A DNA stretch of 55,744 nucleotides from Hyphomicrobiales bacterium (GTDB lineage: Bacteria; Pseudomonadota; Alphaproteobacteria; Rhizobiales; NORP267), in NCBI GenBank assembly GCA_030688605.1, contig JAUYJB010000006.1, positions 1 through 55,744 of the forward strand, given 5' to 3'. The translations under genes and the position numbers were made by a program. Below the pieces are notes generated by a model, which made no database searches, was not told the DNA's origin, and worked only from the letters and a program-made list of their open reading frames with translations. Below are positions 26,026 through 37,100 of this stretch, piece after piece (positions within the stretch are counted from its first letter, which is position 1; each line of letters starts with the position of its first letter).

Positions 26026-26055
26026 AGCGGTTCCCTATAACCAGGAACCGCTCTA
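26023..26055. repeat. Full copy of the dispersed TAGAGCGGTTCC palindrome
   Basis: Perfect 12-bp arms TAGAGCGGTTCC and GGAACCGCTCTA enclose a 9-base loop CTATAACCA. The first three bases are the stop codon of the TRAP receptor gene. There is no T tract, so it could block exonucleases or act as a weak terminator; related copies lie at 31771, 38190, 51336, 53951 and (half) 17160. Confidence 0.85.
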
Positions 26056-26188
26056 AACCAGGGCATTCGCCACTCACGCGGGTTGCATCCGGCCGGCGGA
26101 TTCGCGAAGAAGGTGCGTTAACCTTACATATGCTTTTGGCTGCTAGGTTCCCGCACATACCTGGCCACTTGTTCCTGTGGAGTTGTTA

Positions 26189-26419
26189 ATGTCCAATCAG
26201 AAGCCGGCGCCGCTTGACTGCGATACTGCGCCAGAGTTCGTCGCCCTGCGTATGGCCGAGATCATCCTCATCTATATCGAGGACGGGTCGTGGAACCACA
26301 TCACGCGCGAGAAATATCTCGATACCTACGCCGAATGTCTGGAGACAGTGCGCGGCAACCGCACCGTGACCGCGGTTCAGGTCAAGGCGATGCCCAGTCC
26401 GATCTCAATGAGCCGTTGA
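26189..26419 (+). CDS. Small conserved-looking hypothetical protein
   Basis: 76 residues from ATG 26189; GTGGAG at 26177-26182 lies six bases upstream. A soluble, acidic protein (FVALRMAEIILIYIEDGSWNHITREKYLDTYAECLETV) with helical character and no signal peptide. I do not recognise the family. The upstream 163 bp is relatively AT-rich around 26117-26140 and may hold its promoter. It converges on cysH with a 9-bp gap. Confidence 0.6.
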   Translation: MSNQKPAPLDCDTAPEFVALRMAEIILIYIEDGSWNHITREKYLDTYAECLETVRGNRTVTAVQVKAMPSPISMSR

Positions 26420-26428
26420 GCCCGCAAA

Positions 26429-27151
26429 TCAGCCGAACTGCACCTCGTTTGGGGCCTGCACCGGGCGGCCGTTGACCGTCCAGTGGATGCCGCATTCGGT
26501 CTTTTCCTGGCCGCGCCAGCGTCCGGCGCGCAGGTCTTCGCCGTCGGCGACCGGGGTCGTACACGGCGCGCAGCCGATGGACGGATAGCCGGCGGCGACC
26601 AGCGGGTGACGCGGTAGTTCGTGGGCCTCGAAATAAGCGGCGATGTCCTGCGGCCCCCAGCTCGCCAGCGGGTTGATCTTGAGCCGCCAGTCGGCCGTCT
26701 CGAGCGCTAAGAGCTGCGCCCGGTCGCCGCCATGGAAGCGCTTGCGCCCGGTGATCCACGCCTGATAGCCGCGCAGGCCCCGCTCCATCGGCTTGATCTT
26801 GCGGAATTCGCAGCAGGCGTCGGCATCGCGCGCAAAAAGATCGCCGTCCGGGTCGAGGCGCGCCTCGTCCTCCTTGGCGGGCGATACCATCTTCACATGG
26901 GTCAGGCCGAGCCGGGCGACGAGATGGTCGCGATAGGCCAGCGTTTCGGGAAACAGCCGCCCGGTATCGACGAACAGGATCGCGGTGGCGGGGTCGATCT
27001 CGGAAATCATGTGCGCGAGCACCGCCGATTCGGCGCCGAAGGAGGAGACGAGCGCGATGCGCCCCGGAAACACCTTCCTGATCATCGGCTGGAGCAGGGC
27101 TGAGCCCGACAGATGGCCATAGGTCCTTTCGAGCAATCCATACGAAATCAT
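26429..27151 (-). CDS. cysH: Adenylyl-sulfate (APS) reductase, CysH family
   Basis: 240 residues. PP-loop-like SSFGAESAV at 37-45; CC at 113-114 and CAPC at 194-197 are the four ligands of the 4Fe-4S cluster that marks assimilatory APS reductases rather than the cluster-free PAPS enzyme of E. coli. KTECGIH (C220) supplies the catalytic cysteine. It reduces APS to sulfite with thioredoxin. The start overlaps the stop of the DUF934 gene (ATGA). Last gene of the sulfite-assimilation operon. Confidence 0.93.
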   Translation of the reverse strand: MISYGLLERTYGHLSGSALLQPMIRKVFPGRIALVSSFGAESAVLAHMISEIDPATAILFVDTGRLFPETLAYRDHLVARLGLTHVKMVSPAKEDEARLDPDGDLFARDADACCEFRKIKPMERGLRGYQAWITGRKRFHGGDRAQLLALETADWRLKINPLASWGPQDIAAYFEAHELPRHPLVAAGYPSIGCAPCTTPVADGEDLRAGRWRGQEKTECGIHWTVNGRPVQAPNEVQFG

Positions 27152-27663
27152 GACCGACGCAACCTCCGCTGTTCGAATATCTCGGCCGGCGCATAGCCGT
27201 GCGGCGGCAAGAAGCCGGATTGGTAGCTCAGCGACATGGCAGTCGCCGCCCGCTGCCAGGTCTCCAGCGAAGGGCGGTCGCTCCTCGGCTGGAAGGCGTC
27301 GAAGCCGACCTGGCGCATGAAGGCGATCTGGTCGGGCAGCACGTCGCCCGCCGCGCGCAGCTCGCCCCTGAAGCCGAGGCGCGCGCGGATGATGCGGGCG
27401 ATCGAATAGGCGCGCCCGTCGGTGAAGGCTGCAAAGGAAAGCACGATCGTCTTCAAGGCGCTAAGATAGGGCTTGAGCGCCTCCGGCTCCTCGGTCACCG
27501 GGAAGGTGACGCCGAGCCCGCCCCGGCGCCCCTGCAGCGCCTCGAACTCCGCCTTGAGCCTGTCCCACGAGACGATGACGCCGCCTTTTTCCGGCGCCGG
27601 TGCCTCGTCGTCGAGGGTGATGAAGCCGTCGTCGACGAATTCTCCGTTCTTAAGCAGCGGCAT
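27148..27663 (-). CDS. DUF934 family protein of the sulfite reduction operon
   Basis: 171 residues. The core FAAFTDGRAYSIARIIRARLGFRGELRAAGDVLPDQIAFMRQVGFDAF is the DUF934 signature. Its function has not been established for the family, but it is consistently found between cysI and cysH in alpha- and other proteobacteria. Here it overlaps cysI by 14 bp at its start and cysH by 4 bp at its end, a strong sign of coupled translation. Probably an accessory factor for sulfite or APS reductase. Confidence 0.9.
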   Translation of the reverse strand: MPLLKNGEFVDDGFITLDDEAPAPEKGGVIVSWDRLKAEFEALQGRRGGLGVTFPVTEEPEALKPYLSALKTIVLSFAAFTDGRAYSIARIIRARLGFRGELRAAGDVLPDQIAFMRQVGFDAFQPRSDRPSLETWQRAATAMSLSYQSGFLPPHGYAPAEIFEQRRLRRS

Positions 27664-29326
27664 AGAGCGCCTCCTTGAACGGCTCGGCGCCGGCGCGCCG
27701 GTAGAATTGCAGGAAGGTCTCGCCGTCGCTGCGGCGGGCCAGATAGGTGTCGACGATCTGCTCGATGGCGTCGATCACCTCGTCGGAGGAAAAGCCGCGC
27801 CCGACGATCTCGCCGATCGAGGCCTGCTCGTCGCCCGAGCCGCCCAGCGTAACCTGATAGAATTCCTGGCCTTTCTTCTCCAGGCCGAGAATGCCGATAT
27901 GGCCGACATGGTGGTGGCCGCAGGCATTGATGCAGCCTGAAATCTTGATCTTCAGCGGGCCGATATCGTGCTGGCGCTTGAGTTCCGCGAAGCGCTCCGA
28001 TAGGCGCTGGGCGATGGGGATCGAGCGGGCGGTGGCGAGCGAGCAATAGTCGAGGCCGGGGCAGGAGATGATGTCGGTGACGAGGCCGATATTCGGCGTC
28101 GCCAGGCCCGCCGCCGTCAACTCGCCGAATACCGCCTTCAGATCGCCTTTTCTCACATGCGGCAGCACCAGATTCTGCTCGTGGGTGACGCGGATCTCGG
28201 AAAAGGAGTACCGTTCGGCGATGTCGGCGACCGCGTCCATCTGGTCGGCGGTGGCGTCGCCCGGAATGCCGCCGATGGGCTTCAGCGAAACATTGACGAT
28301 CGCATAGCCGTCGACCTTGTGGGCGGCGAGGTTGTTCTTGGCCCAGTCGGCAAAGGCCGGGTCCGTGGCCCGGGCCAACAGATACTCGGCCTCACCGTCG
28401 CTTGCCTCGACGGCATAGGCGGGCGGGGCGAAATAGACCGCGATGCGGGAAAGCTCGTCTGCGTCGAGTGTCACCGGGGGCGTCTCAAGCGCCGCATATT
28501 CCTCCTCGACGAGACGCGTAAACTCTTCCTTGCCGAGCTCGTGGACGAGTATCTTGATGCGCGCCTTGAACTTGTTGTCGCGACGCCCGAAGCGGTTATA
28601 GACGCGCATGATGGCTTCCACATAGGCCAGAAGCTCGTTCCGCGGCAGCCATTCGCGTACCGTCGCGCCGACGAAGGGCGTGCGCCCGAGCCCGCCGCCG
28701 ACGATGACCTCGAAGCTCGGCTCGCCGGCCTCGTTGCGGTGCATCCTCAGGCCGATATCGTGCACCTTGACGGCGGCGCGGTCGTTCGGCGCCCCGGTCA
28801 CCGCGATCTTGAACTTGCGCGGCAGGAAGGAGAATTCCGGGTGCAGCGACGACCATTGGCGCAACAGCTCGCAGATCGGCCGCGGGTCCTCGATCTCGTC
28901 CGGCGCGACGCCGGCCCACTGGTCGGAGGTGACGTTGCGGATGCAGTTGCCGGAGGTCTGGATGGCGTGCATCTCAACGCTGGCAAGATGTTCAAGAATG
29001 TCCGGCACTTGGGGGAGTTCGGGCCAGTTGTATTGGATGTTCTGGCGGGTGGTGAAATGGCCGTAGCCGCGGTCGTAGGTGCGGGCGATCTCGGCCAGCT
29101 TGCGCATCTGCCGCGATGACAGGGTGCCGTAGGGGATGGCGACCCGCAGCATATAGGCGTGAAGCTGCAGATAGAGCCCGTTCATCAGCCTTAAGGGCCG
29201 GAACTGGTCCTCGGTCAGCTCGCCCGACAGGCGCCGTGCGACTTGGTCGCGGAACTGGGCGACCCGCTCGGCGACGAAGCGGGCGTCGAACTCGTCGTAA
29301 CGGTACATGGATGCCGCCGCCGTCAT
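27650..29326 (-). CDS. cysI: Ferredoxin- or NADPH-linked nitrite/sulfite reductase, hemoprotein
   Basis: 558 residues from ATG 29326, preceded by GAGG six bases upstream; ATG 29308 would remove six residues. It has the duplicated nitrite/sulfite reductase half-domains. The siroheme/4Fe-4S ligands are C422, C428, C465 and C469 (CxxxxxC and CxxxC, within SCPGLDYCSLA and GCINACGHHH). FTTRQNIQYNW fits the siroheme/anion-binding region. It makes sulfide from sulfite. No cysJ flavoprotein is nearby; ferredoxin or another donor is likely. Confidence 0.92.
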   Translation of the reverse strand: MTAAASMYRYDEFDARFVAERVAQFRDQVARRLSGELTEDQFRPLRLMNGLYLQLHAYMLRVAIPYGTLSSRQMRKLAEIARTYDRGYGHFTTRQNIQYNWPELPQVPDILEHLASVEMHAIQTSGNCIRNVTSDQWAGVAPDEIEDPRPICELLRQWSSLHPEFSFLPRKFKIAVTGAPNDRAAVKVHDIGLRMHRNEAGEPSFEVIVGGGLGRTPFVGATVREWLPRNELLAYVEAIMRVYNRFGRRDNKFKARIKILVHELGKEEFTRLVEEEYAALETPPVTLDADELSRIAVYFAPPAYAVEASDGEAEYLLARATDPAFADWAKNNLAAHKVDGYAIVNVSLKPIGGIPGDATADQMDAVADIAERYSFSEIRVTHEQNLVLPHVRKGDLKAVFGELTAAGLATPNIGLVTDIISCPGLDYCSLATARSIPIAQRLSERFAELKRQHDIGPLKIKISGCINACGHHHVGHIGILGLEKKGQEFYQVTLGGSGDEQASIGEIVGRGFSSDEVIDAIEQIVDTYLARRSDGETFLQFYRRAGAEPFKEALYAAA

Positions 29327-29334
29327 CTCGGCCC

Positions 29335-29652
29335 TCACTCCGCCGCCTGCCGGCTTTCGCCGCCGCCCTGATAGCCGAGGTCGGGGCGCACGCTCGGCCC
29401 CTTGGTGCGCAGCCATTCGCGGTATTTCACCGGCCGCAACCCGTCTTCGCCGCGCTCGACCTCGATCAGATAGGAACCGACGACTTCGGTGGCCTCCTCG
29501 CTGGCGCGGGCCAGCGCCTCCAGCTCCTCGGCCGCCGCGTCGGTTTCGGCCACGCGCGCCGCGCCGATATAGGGCGACCAGCGCCCGTCGGCGGCCAGAA
29601 ACACCACGTTGCCGCCGCGCAGGAGGTTCGCGGTAATGACTTTCAGATCCAT
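29335..29652 (-). CDS. DUF2849 domain protein
   Basis: 105 residues, ATG 29652, ending 8 bp before cysI. It starts DLKVITANLLRGGNVVFLAADGRWSPYI and matches DUF2849, a short protein found in front of cysI in many alphaproteobacteria, often directly after a cysG-like siroheme synthase. Here no cysG precedes it: the next gene upstream is divergent. Function unknown, presumed accessory to sulfite reduction. Confidence 0.88.
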   Translation of the reverse strand: MDLKVITANLLRGGNVVFLAADGRWSPYIGAARVAETDAAAEELEALARASEEATEVVGSYLIEVERGEDGLRPVKYREWLRTKGPSVRPDLGYQGGGESRQAAE

Positions 29653-29837
29653 TTCGCGTCTCTCGCTCTAGATCGGACCCGCGATATCCGCATGCCCCGT
29701 GCCCGCCGTTCGATTTATCGACCAACCGCTCGGGACTGGCGGCGTGGGCGCGATCCCCTGTTTGCCAACCACTTGCGTCGGCGTATGAACTTCCTGTAGA
29801 GTGGCAACAGGAGCGTCGTTCTGTACGCCGGTCACAC

Positions 29838-29853
29838 GTTCTTTATAAAGAAC
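29838..29853. promoter_or_regulatory. Perfect palindrome GTTCTTTATAAAGAAC, candidate XRE operator
   Basis: A 16-bp perfect palindrome, AT-rich in a GC-rich neighbourhood, ending 10 bp before the XRE-cupin start codon and about 185 bp upstream of DUF2849. Position fits autoregulation of the XRE gene; it could also influence the divergent sulfite operon. Assignment is inference. Confidence 0.6.
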
Positions 29854-29863
29854 AAACCGCATC

Positions 29864-30466
29864 ATGTCAAAGAAAGAGCTGCCCGAGGCCGGTGCCACCA
29901 TCGTCTCCGGAAACCTCGGCAAAACGGTTCAGCGCCTGCGCAAGGCCTACAATCTGTCCTTGAGCGAGCTGTCCGAGCAGTCGGGCGTGGCCAAGTCGAT
30001 CATCTCGGCGATCGAAAAGAACGAGACCAATCCGACTCTTTCCACCATCTGGCGGCTGAGCCAGGCGCTCGACACCACCATCGACCGGGTGCTCGCGGAG
30101 GAGGACGAGGAGCCGTTCGTCGAGAAGCTGGAAAAGTCGGGGGTGCCGGTCCTGACCTCGGAAGACGGCAAGTGCACGCTTGCCATCATCGGCTGGCTGA
30201 AGACCGTCTCCTGGGTGCAATGGTACGATTTCAGGGCCGATCCCGGCGGGGTGCTCGAATCGGAGGGCCATCAGCGCGGCTCGGTGGAGAACCTGGCGGT
30301 CCTGGCGGGCGAGCTGGAGATCGAGGTCGACGGACAGGTGCGCCGCGCCGGCGAAGGCGAAGTGCTGCGCTACCATTGCGACCGCGAGCATATCATCCGC
30401 AACATCGGCAAGACGCCCGCCCACGCGACCATGGTCACCATCCTGCAAGCGACGGTGATGGACTAG
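29864..30466 (+). CDS. XRE family transcriptional regulator with cupin domain
   Basis: 200 residues, ATG 29864. Helix-turn-helix at about 17-71 (LGKTVQRLRKAYNLSLSELSEQSGVAKSIISAIEKNETNPTLSTIWRL), then a cupin_2 sensor domain at about 115-195 (GSVENLAVLAGELEIEVDGQVRRAGEGEVLRYHCDREH). Members of this type often control amino-acid, polyamine or sulfur genes. The aminotransferase starts 6 bp later and is its most likely target; the sulfite operon is divergent. No clear Shine-Dalgarno, because the palindrome occupies that region. Confidence 0.93.
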   Translation: MSKKELPEAGATIVSGNLGKTVQRLRKAYNLSLSELSEQSGVAKSIISAIEKNETNPTLSTIWRLSQALDTTIDRVLAEEDEEPFVEKLEKSGVPVLTSEDGKCTLAIIGWLKTVSWVQWYDFRADPGGVLESEGHQRGSVENLAVLAGELEIEVDGQVRRAGEGEVLRYHCDREHIIRNIGKTPAHATMVTILQATVMD

Positions 30467-30472
30467 CATCCA

Positions 30473-31654
30473 ATGCCGCTCCACACCGTGCGCCTCGATC
30501 GTCTCGGCGAGGAGAACGCGTTCGCCGTCCTTGCCCGCGCGGCGGCGATTCAGGCGACCGGCCGCGACGTCGTCAATCTCGGCATCGGCCAGCCGGATTT
30601 CCGCACTCCCGATCATATCGTCGAGGCGGCGGTCAAGGCGCTGCGCGACGGCCATCACGGCTATACGCCGGCGCTCGGCATTCAGCCCTTGCGCGAGGCG
30701 GTGGCCGCCGACATCGACCGCAGGCTGGGTCTGACCGTTTCTCCCGAACTGATCATGGTGGTGCCCGGCGGCAAGGTCACCATGTTCTTCGCCATCCTGA
30801 TGTTCGGCGAACCGGGGGCGGAGATCGTCTATCCCGATCCCGGCTTTCCGGTCTACCGCTCGATGATCGAATATACCGGCGCCACGCCGGTGCCGATGCC
30901 GATCCGAGAGGAGAACGGCTTTGCCTTCTCCGCCGACGAGCTGTTGTCGCTGATCACGGCCAGGACCCGCCTCATCATCGTCAACAGCCCGGCCAATCCG
31001 ACCGGCGGGGTTACGCAGAAGGCGGAAGTCGACAGGCTCGTCGCCGGCCTCGAGCATCATCCGGACGTGGCGATCATGTCCGACGAGATCTACGGCCAGA
31101 TGATCTATGACGGGCTCGAGCATGCGAGCTTCCTCGCCTATCCCGAGATCCGCGACCGGCTGATCCTGCTCGACGGCTGGAGCAAGACCTATGCGATGAC
31201 CGGCTGGCGTCTCGGTTACGGCGTGTGGCCCGAGAGCCTCATCGACGGCGCCCGCAAGCTTGCCGTCAACAGCCATTCCTGCGTCAACGCGGCGGCGCAA
31301 TATGCCGGCATCGCCGCGCTCGAAGGCCCTCAAACCTGCGTGCGCGAAATGGTCGCGGCCTTCGATGAGCGCCGCAAGGTGGTGACCCATGGCCTCAACA
31401 CGCTGCCGGGGGTCTCTTGCGTGACGCCGAAGGGGGCCTTCTATGCCTTTCCGAATGTCCGCAAGACCGGCATCGCCGCCAAGGTGCTGGCCACCGACCT
31501 GTTAGAGGAAGCGGGCGTCGCCACCATCGGCGGGCCCGATTTCGGCGTCTATGGCGAGGGCTATATCCGCCTGTCCTACGCCAACAGCGTCGCCAATATC
31601 GAAGAGGCGATCCGCCGCATCGGCGATTTCCTGAAACGCCGCCAGGTGCGCTGA
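30473..31654 (+). CDS. Pyridoxal-phosphate-dependent class I/II aminotransferase
   Basis: 393 residues. Fold type I signatures: HGYTPALGIQPLREAVA, N175 in NSPANPTGG, D204 in SDEIYG and the Schiff-base lysine K238 in GWSKTYAMTGWRLGYG. Closest in style to bacterial aspartate/aromatic aminotransferases of the 1-gamma type. It forms a two-gene unit with the XRE-cupin regulator. The amino donor cannot be told from sequence alone. Confidence 0.92.
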   Translation: MPLHTVRLDRLGEENAFAVLARAAAIQATGRDVVNLGIGQPDFRTPDHIVEAAVKALRDGHHGYTPALGIQPLREAVAADIDRRLGLTVSPELIMVVPGGKVTMFFAILMFGEPGAEIVYPDPGFPVYRSMIEYTGATPVPMPIREENGFAFSADELLSLITARTRLIIVNSPANPTGGVTQKAEVDRLVAGLEHHPDVAIMSDEIYGQMIYDGLEHASFLAYPEIRDRLILLDGWSKTYAMTGWRLGYGVWPESLIDGARKLAVNSHSCVNAAAQYAGIAALEGPQTCVREMVAAFDERRKVVTHGLNTLPGVSCVTPKGAFYAFPNVRKTGIAAKVLATDLLEEAGVATIGGPDFGVYGEGYIRLSYANSVANIEEAIRRIGDFLKRRQVR

Positions 31655-31770
31655 CCCGGATCTCGCGGACCGCCCTCTTGTCTACCTCCCGTTAACCATG
31701 CGGAGATTCATTTCCGCAAGGTCATCCCCACTCTCCGGAGCGCCCTTAGACTCGGACGCTGCTCAGCCAT

Positions 31771-31778
31771 GAACCGCT

Positions 31779-31781
<3 letters not shown>
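31771..31781 (-). repeat. Arm of dispersed palindrome, TAGAGCGGTTC on minus strand
   Basis: Reading the minus strand, TAGAGCGGTTC is followed by ATGG exactly as in the copy at 53951. The TAG is the stop codon of the ferredoxin-NADP reductase gene. Only this arm is conserved here. Confidence 0.6.
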
Positions 31782-33213
<1,432 letters not shown>

Positions 33214-33334
33214 CAAGCTCCTCTTGGCGGCAACGCACGGAGGCGCGCGCGCCGCCCGGTTGCAGACGGCGCCGTTCCTAACGGTGATCGGTGTGGAAGT
33301 CCAGCCGCCAGGGCGGCGGCGAAATGGCCGGCCT

Positions 33335-33736
33335 TCAGTGCTCGGCGAGCAGGACGTCGATGAAGCCTATCGCCGTCTCGACGGTCGCCTTCAGTTCCTT
33401 CGCCGCGTCCCCGGTGCCCTTGCCGCCCGGAGGATTGGGGAGTTCTTCGGCGCGTTGCGCCGCGGCGGCCACCGCCCAGGCGCCGATGCCCTTGGCCGAG
33501 CCCTTGATGGTATGCGCGGCCTGGCGCCAGTGGACCGCGTCACGGGCCCGCTCGAGCCGATCGAGATAGATCCGCGTCTGCACGCGGAAAAGCTGCAGAA
33601 TCTCGCGTTCCAGTTTCTCGTCGCCCAGGGTGAAGCGCGCCAGATGCACCAGATCGACCGGTCGCCCCGCCCCCGGCTGCGGCGAGAGGCCCTGAACGAG
33701 CGACTGCCGTCTTTGCAATGCAACCGCGGCACCCAT
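33335..33736 (-). CDS. Histidine phosphotransfer (HPt) domain protein
   Basis: 133 residues from ATG 33736, which has GGAGGAG just upstream; the ATG at 33748 is itself inside that sequence and less likely. A single HPt four-helix domain with phospho-acceptor H75 in AAHTIKGSAKGIGA. No histidine kinase or response regulator is adjacent, so its phosphorelay partners are elsewhere. Single-domain HPt proteins such as ChpT/related adaptors are common in alphaproteobacteria, but this lacks the ChpT C-terminal domain. Confidence 0.85.
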   Translation of the reverse strand: MGAAVALQRRQSLVQGLSPQPGAGRPVDLVHLARFTLGDEKLEREILQLFRVQTRIYLDRLERARDAVHWRQAAHTIKGSAKGIGAWAVAAAAQRAEELPNPPGGKGTGDAAKELKATVETAIGFIDVLLAEH

Positions 33737-33748
33737 ACTCTCCTCCAT

Positions 33749-34104
33749 CGCTCTACTCGTCTCGAATGTCCCGCCTGGCTATACCAGTGGACAAGACGTT
33801 ACCAGCGGCGCCATAACACAGGGTTAAGGCCGCCCGGCTCCGCCGCCGCCGCCGGACCGGTTCCGGGCATTGCCGCGCCTTGCGTTTCTGGGTTAACTGT
33901 TTCCATTAAGCGATTCCGTAAATTTTATGTTTTCTCGCCTGTTTCTTCCCGATACGATGCCCACGGTAACGGCACCGAACGTCGGCCAATGCGAGTGAGG
34001 CCCCGGCATTCGGCCGCAGGATGCACGGCAATAGATGGGCTTGGCCTCTGTGATGAAACAGATGCGGCAGGGAAGTTCCCCCCTCAAGAGGGGGCGGTCA
34101 GCGT
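33749..34104. other. Intergenic region upstream of the GPR-like gene
   Basis: 356 bp between divergent genes. It contains an AT-richer segment at about 33885-33935 that could be the promoter of the large coiled-coil gene. GAGGGGGCGG at about 34088-34097 acts as its ribosome binding site. Two TTAA half-sites at 33893 and 33906 have the wrong spacing for CtrA. No gene seen. Confidence 0.5.
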
Positions 34105-37100
34105 ATGTCCAAACCAGTACAAGTACCTGAAAGCGGCGGGACGAGTATGGCTATGGCGCAACATTCGACCAAGGCGGCAAACAAGGGCGCGGCGAGCGCG
34201 GACAAGTCTGACGCCGCATCGCGGAAGCCCAAGACTGGCAAAGCCGAGACGCAGACCGACAAGTCGGCGGCGCAGGCCGTAGCGACCGACGACGGCGACG
34301 ATCTGGACCGGGCGGCGCTGTCGCTGGAACGGGCCATCGAGGCGGCCGTGCGGCAGCCCGGCGACGACCTGGACACCGGCGATGACGCGGAGGCCCGCAA
34401 GCATTTCAAGCCCGGCAAGACCTCGGCGACGGCCGCCAGCGCGGCCGGCGCGCCGGCGCCGCCGCCGGAACGGGAAAACCAGCCGCCGCGGCCGAAGCCG
34501 CCGGCCAATGACGACCGCGTCGCAGTCGGCAGACTGCTTTACGGCCTGCAGCGCCGGCCGTCGAAATCGCCCTTCTGGGGGGCGCTCGGCATATCCGCGG
34601 CCTGGCTTTTAGGCGGCATCGGTTACGGGTCGGCGATGTTCGGCTCCGAGTTCGCGGCCTTGTCCGGTTTCGAGAGCTTCCTGCGCACGCCGCCGCTCGT
34701 CGCGCTGACCATCCTCATCGTCGTTCCGATCCTGTTCTTCTTCACCCTGGCGCTGCTCATCTGGCGAGCCCAGGAATTGCGGCTGATGGCCGCCTCGATG
34801 AGCGAGGTCGCGGTCGGCCTTGCCGAGCCCGAGAATGTGGCAACCGAGGCGGTCAACTCGGTCGGGCAGGCGATCCGCCGCGAGGTCGCGGCCATGGGCG
34901 ACGGCGTCGAGCGGGCGGTGGCGCGCGCCGGCGAGTTGGAGGTGCTGGTGCAAAGCCAGGTGGCGGCGCTCGAGCGCTCCTACGGAGACAATGAAATCCG
35001 CATCCGCGGCCTGATCGATGAACTGGTCGCCGAGCGCGAGGCCATTGCCGCGAATGCGGCGCGCCTGCGCGAGGAGATCGCCCATACGCACGAGGGGCTG
35101 AACGAGGATCTCGCCGGTGCCACGGACCAGATTTCAGCCGCCCTCAGTGATGTCGGCGACAAGATTTCCGACACCATCCAGAGCCACACCTCCCATTTCA
35201 CTTCGGCGTTGACTGCGACCGGCGAATCGCTCAGCGAGATGCTGATGAGCCGCGGCGCCGACTTCGTCGAATCGCTGTCGGCGAAAAGCGTCGAAATGGG
35301 CGAAACCGTGGGGTCCGTAACGACGCAGATCGAAACCGTCCTGGACGAGGGCAAGACGGCAATGGCGGAGATACTGAGCAGCCAGGGGACAAGTTTGGAA
35401 GAACTTCTGTCGGTGCGCGCGGCCAGTATCTCCGAGGCCATTGCCACGGGCACTTCCAGCCTGGACAAAGCTCTTGCCAACCACATGGGCAACTTCAGCA
35501 CGACGCTGTCGACCCGCCTTCACGACGTCAATACGGCGTTGGATACGCGCATTCAGGAAATCGGCGACACCTTGTCGTCGCAGTCGGCGCGGATTGAAGA
35601 GATTTTCACCAAGCGCGGCACCGAGCTCAGCGAGAATGTCGCCAGCCGCGCCGGCGCGGTGCTCAGGGAGCTGGTCAATCAGAGCGTGGAGATCGATGCG
35701 ACGCTGCAGCAGCGCCTCGGCTCCATCGAGGAGACGCTCAACGTCCGCGGCCGCGAGATCGCCGAGCGGTTCACCGACAAGACTGGCGATCTCAGCGAAT
35801 TGTTGGACAAGCATATCAACCGTCTCGAAGCGTCGCTGTCCAGCCGCGCCGAGTCGGTGCTCGAATCGATTACCGCCAGGGCCTCCGACCTCAACGATCT
35901 GTTGAGCCAGCATGTGGGCCGTCTCGATGCGTCGCTGTCCAGCCGCGCCGAATCGGTGCTCGAATCGATCACCACAAAGACCACCGAGCTCACCAATCTC
36001 TTGGGCGATCATTTGAGCCGTCTCGACACGACGCTGTCCGGCGGCGCCGGGTCGGTGGTCGAATCGATCACCGCCAAGGCTTCCGAGCTCGAAGACACCT
36101 TCGCCGCGCGGTCGCGGGAGATCACCGAAGGCCTGAGCCGCCGCCAGGCGGATATGTCGGCGCAGTTGGACGAAGTGGAAACGAAACTGTCGGATCGGAT
36201 GCGCGAGTTTGATTCGTCCCTGTCGACCCGCAGCAGCGAGATCAGCACGCATCTGGAAACGCAGATCCGGGCCATGGACGAACTCGTCAACCAGCGCGCG
36301 GTCGGTCTGGTCAGCCAATTGGGGGAACGCGGCAGCGAGGTGGTGCAGACCCTGGAGCAACGCAGCCGGCTGATCGCCCAGGCCGTCGAGAGCGCCGGCA
36401 CGACAATCGAGCGGGCCATCGCGGCCAAGAGCGGCGAGGCCGCCAAGACCCTCGCCGCGGCGGGCGCCGCCATCGTCGAGAAGGTGTCCTCGCAGGGCCA
36501 GCAGATCAGCGAGATGCTGACCGAGTCCGGCGACGCGATCGCCAAGCTGTTGAGCAGCAGCGGCCATCAACTGGTCGAATCGGTCACCGTGACCAATCAA
36601 CAGATGGCCGGCGATTTCGAGCAAATCCTGCGGCGCATCACCGGCGCCAACGACACCCTGCGCGAGATCCTCTCGGTGACCGGAGATAGTCTTGTAAAGG
36701 TCGAACGGGGGCTTTCCGCCCGCGTCGAGGACTTCCGCACGGCGATCGATTCGGCCTCCGTCGAGACCGCGACCACCAGCGAGCGCATCGACGGGCAGAT
36801 CAACACCCTGCAGAACATTTCCGGCGTCATTCTCACCGACGTAGCGTCGCTCGCCTCGCGTTTCGAGGAGCAGGCCCGGGCGCTGCGCGAGGCCACCGAC
36901 GCGGTGGGCCACTCCAGCGAGACGCTGGACTCCACGATGCATTCCCGCCACCAGGCGCTGCTCTCGGTGACCCGGTCGCTGAGCGAAAAGGCGGAAGAAG
37001 TCAACGAGATGATGCGCAGCTTCACTGGAATGGTGGAGGAATCGCTGATCACCGCCGAGCGCACCGCGCGCGAGATCGGCTTCCTCCTGGGCGAGAACGC

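Noticed and set aside
33893..33909. TTAA...TTAA resembling a CtrA box upstream of the GPR-like gene
   Set aside because: The spacing between half-sites is nine bases, not seven, and the second lacks the expected context.
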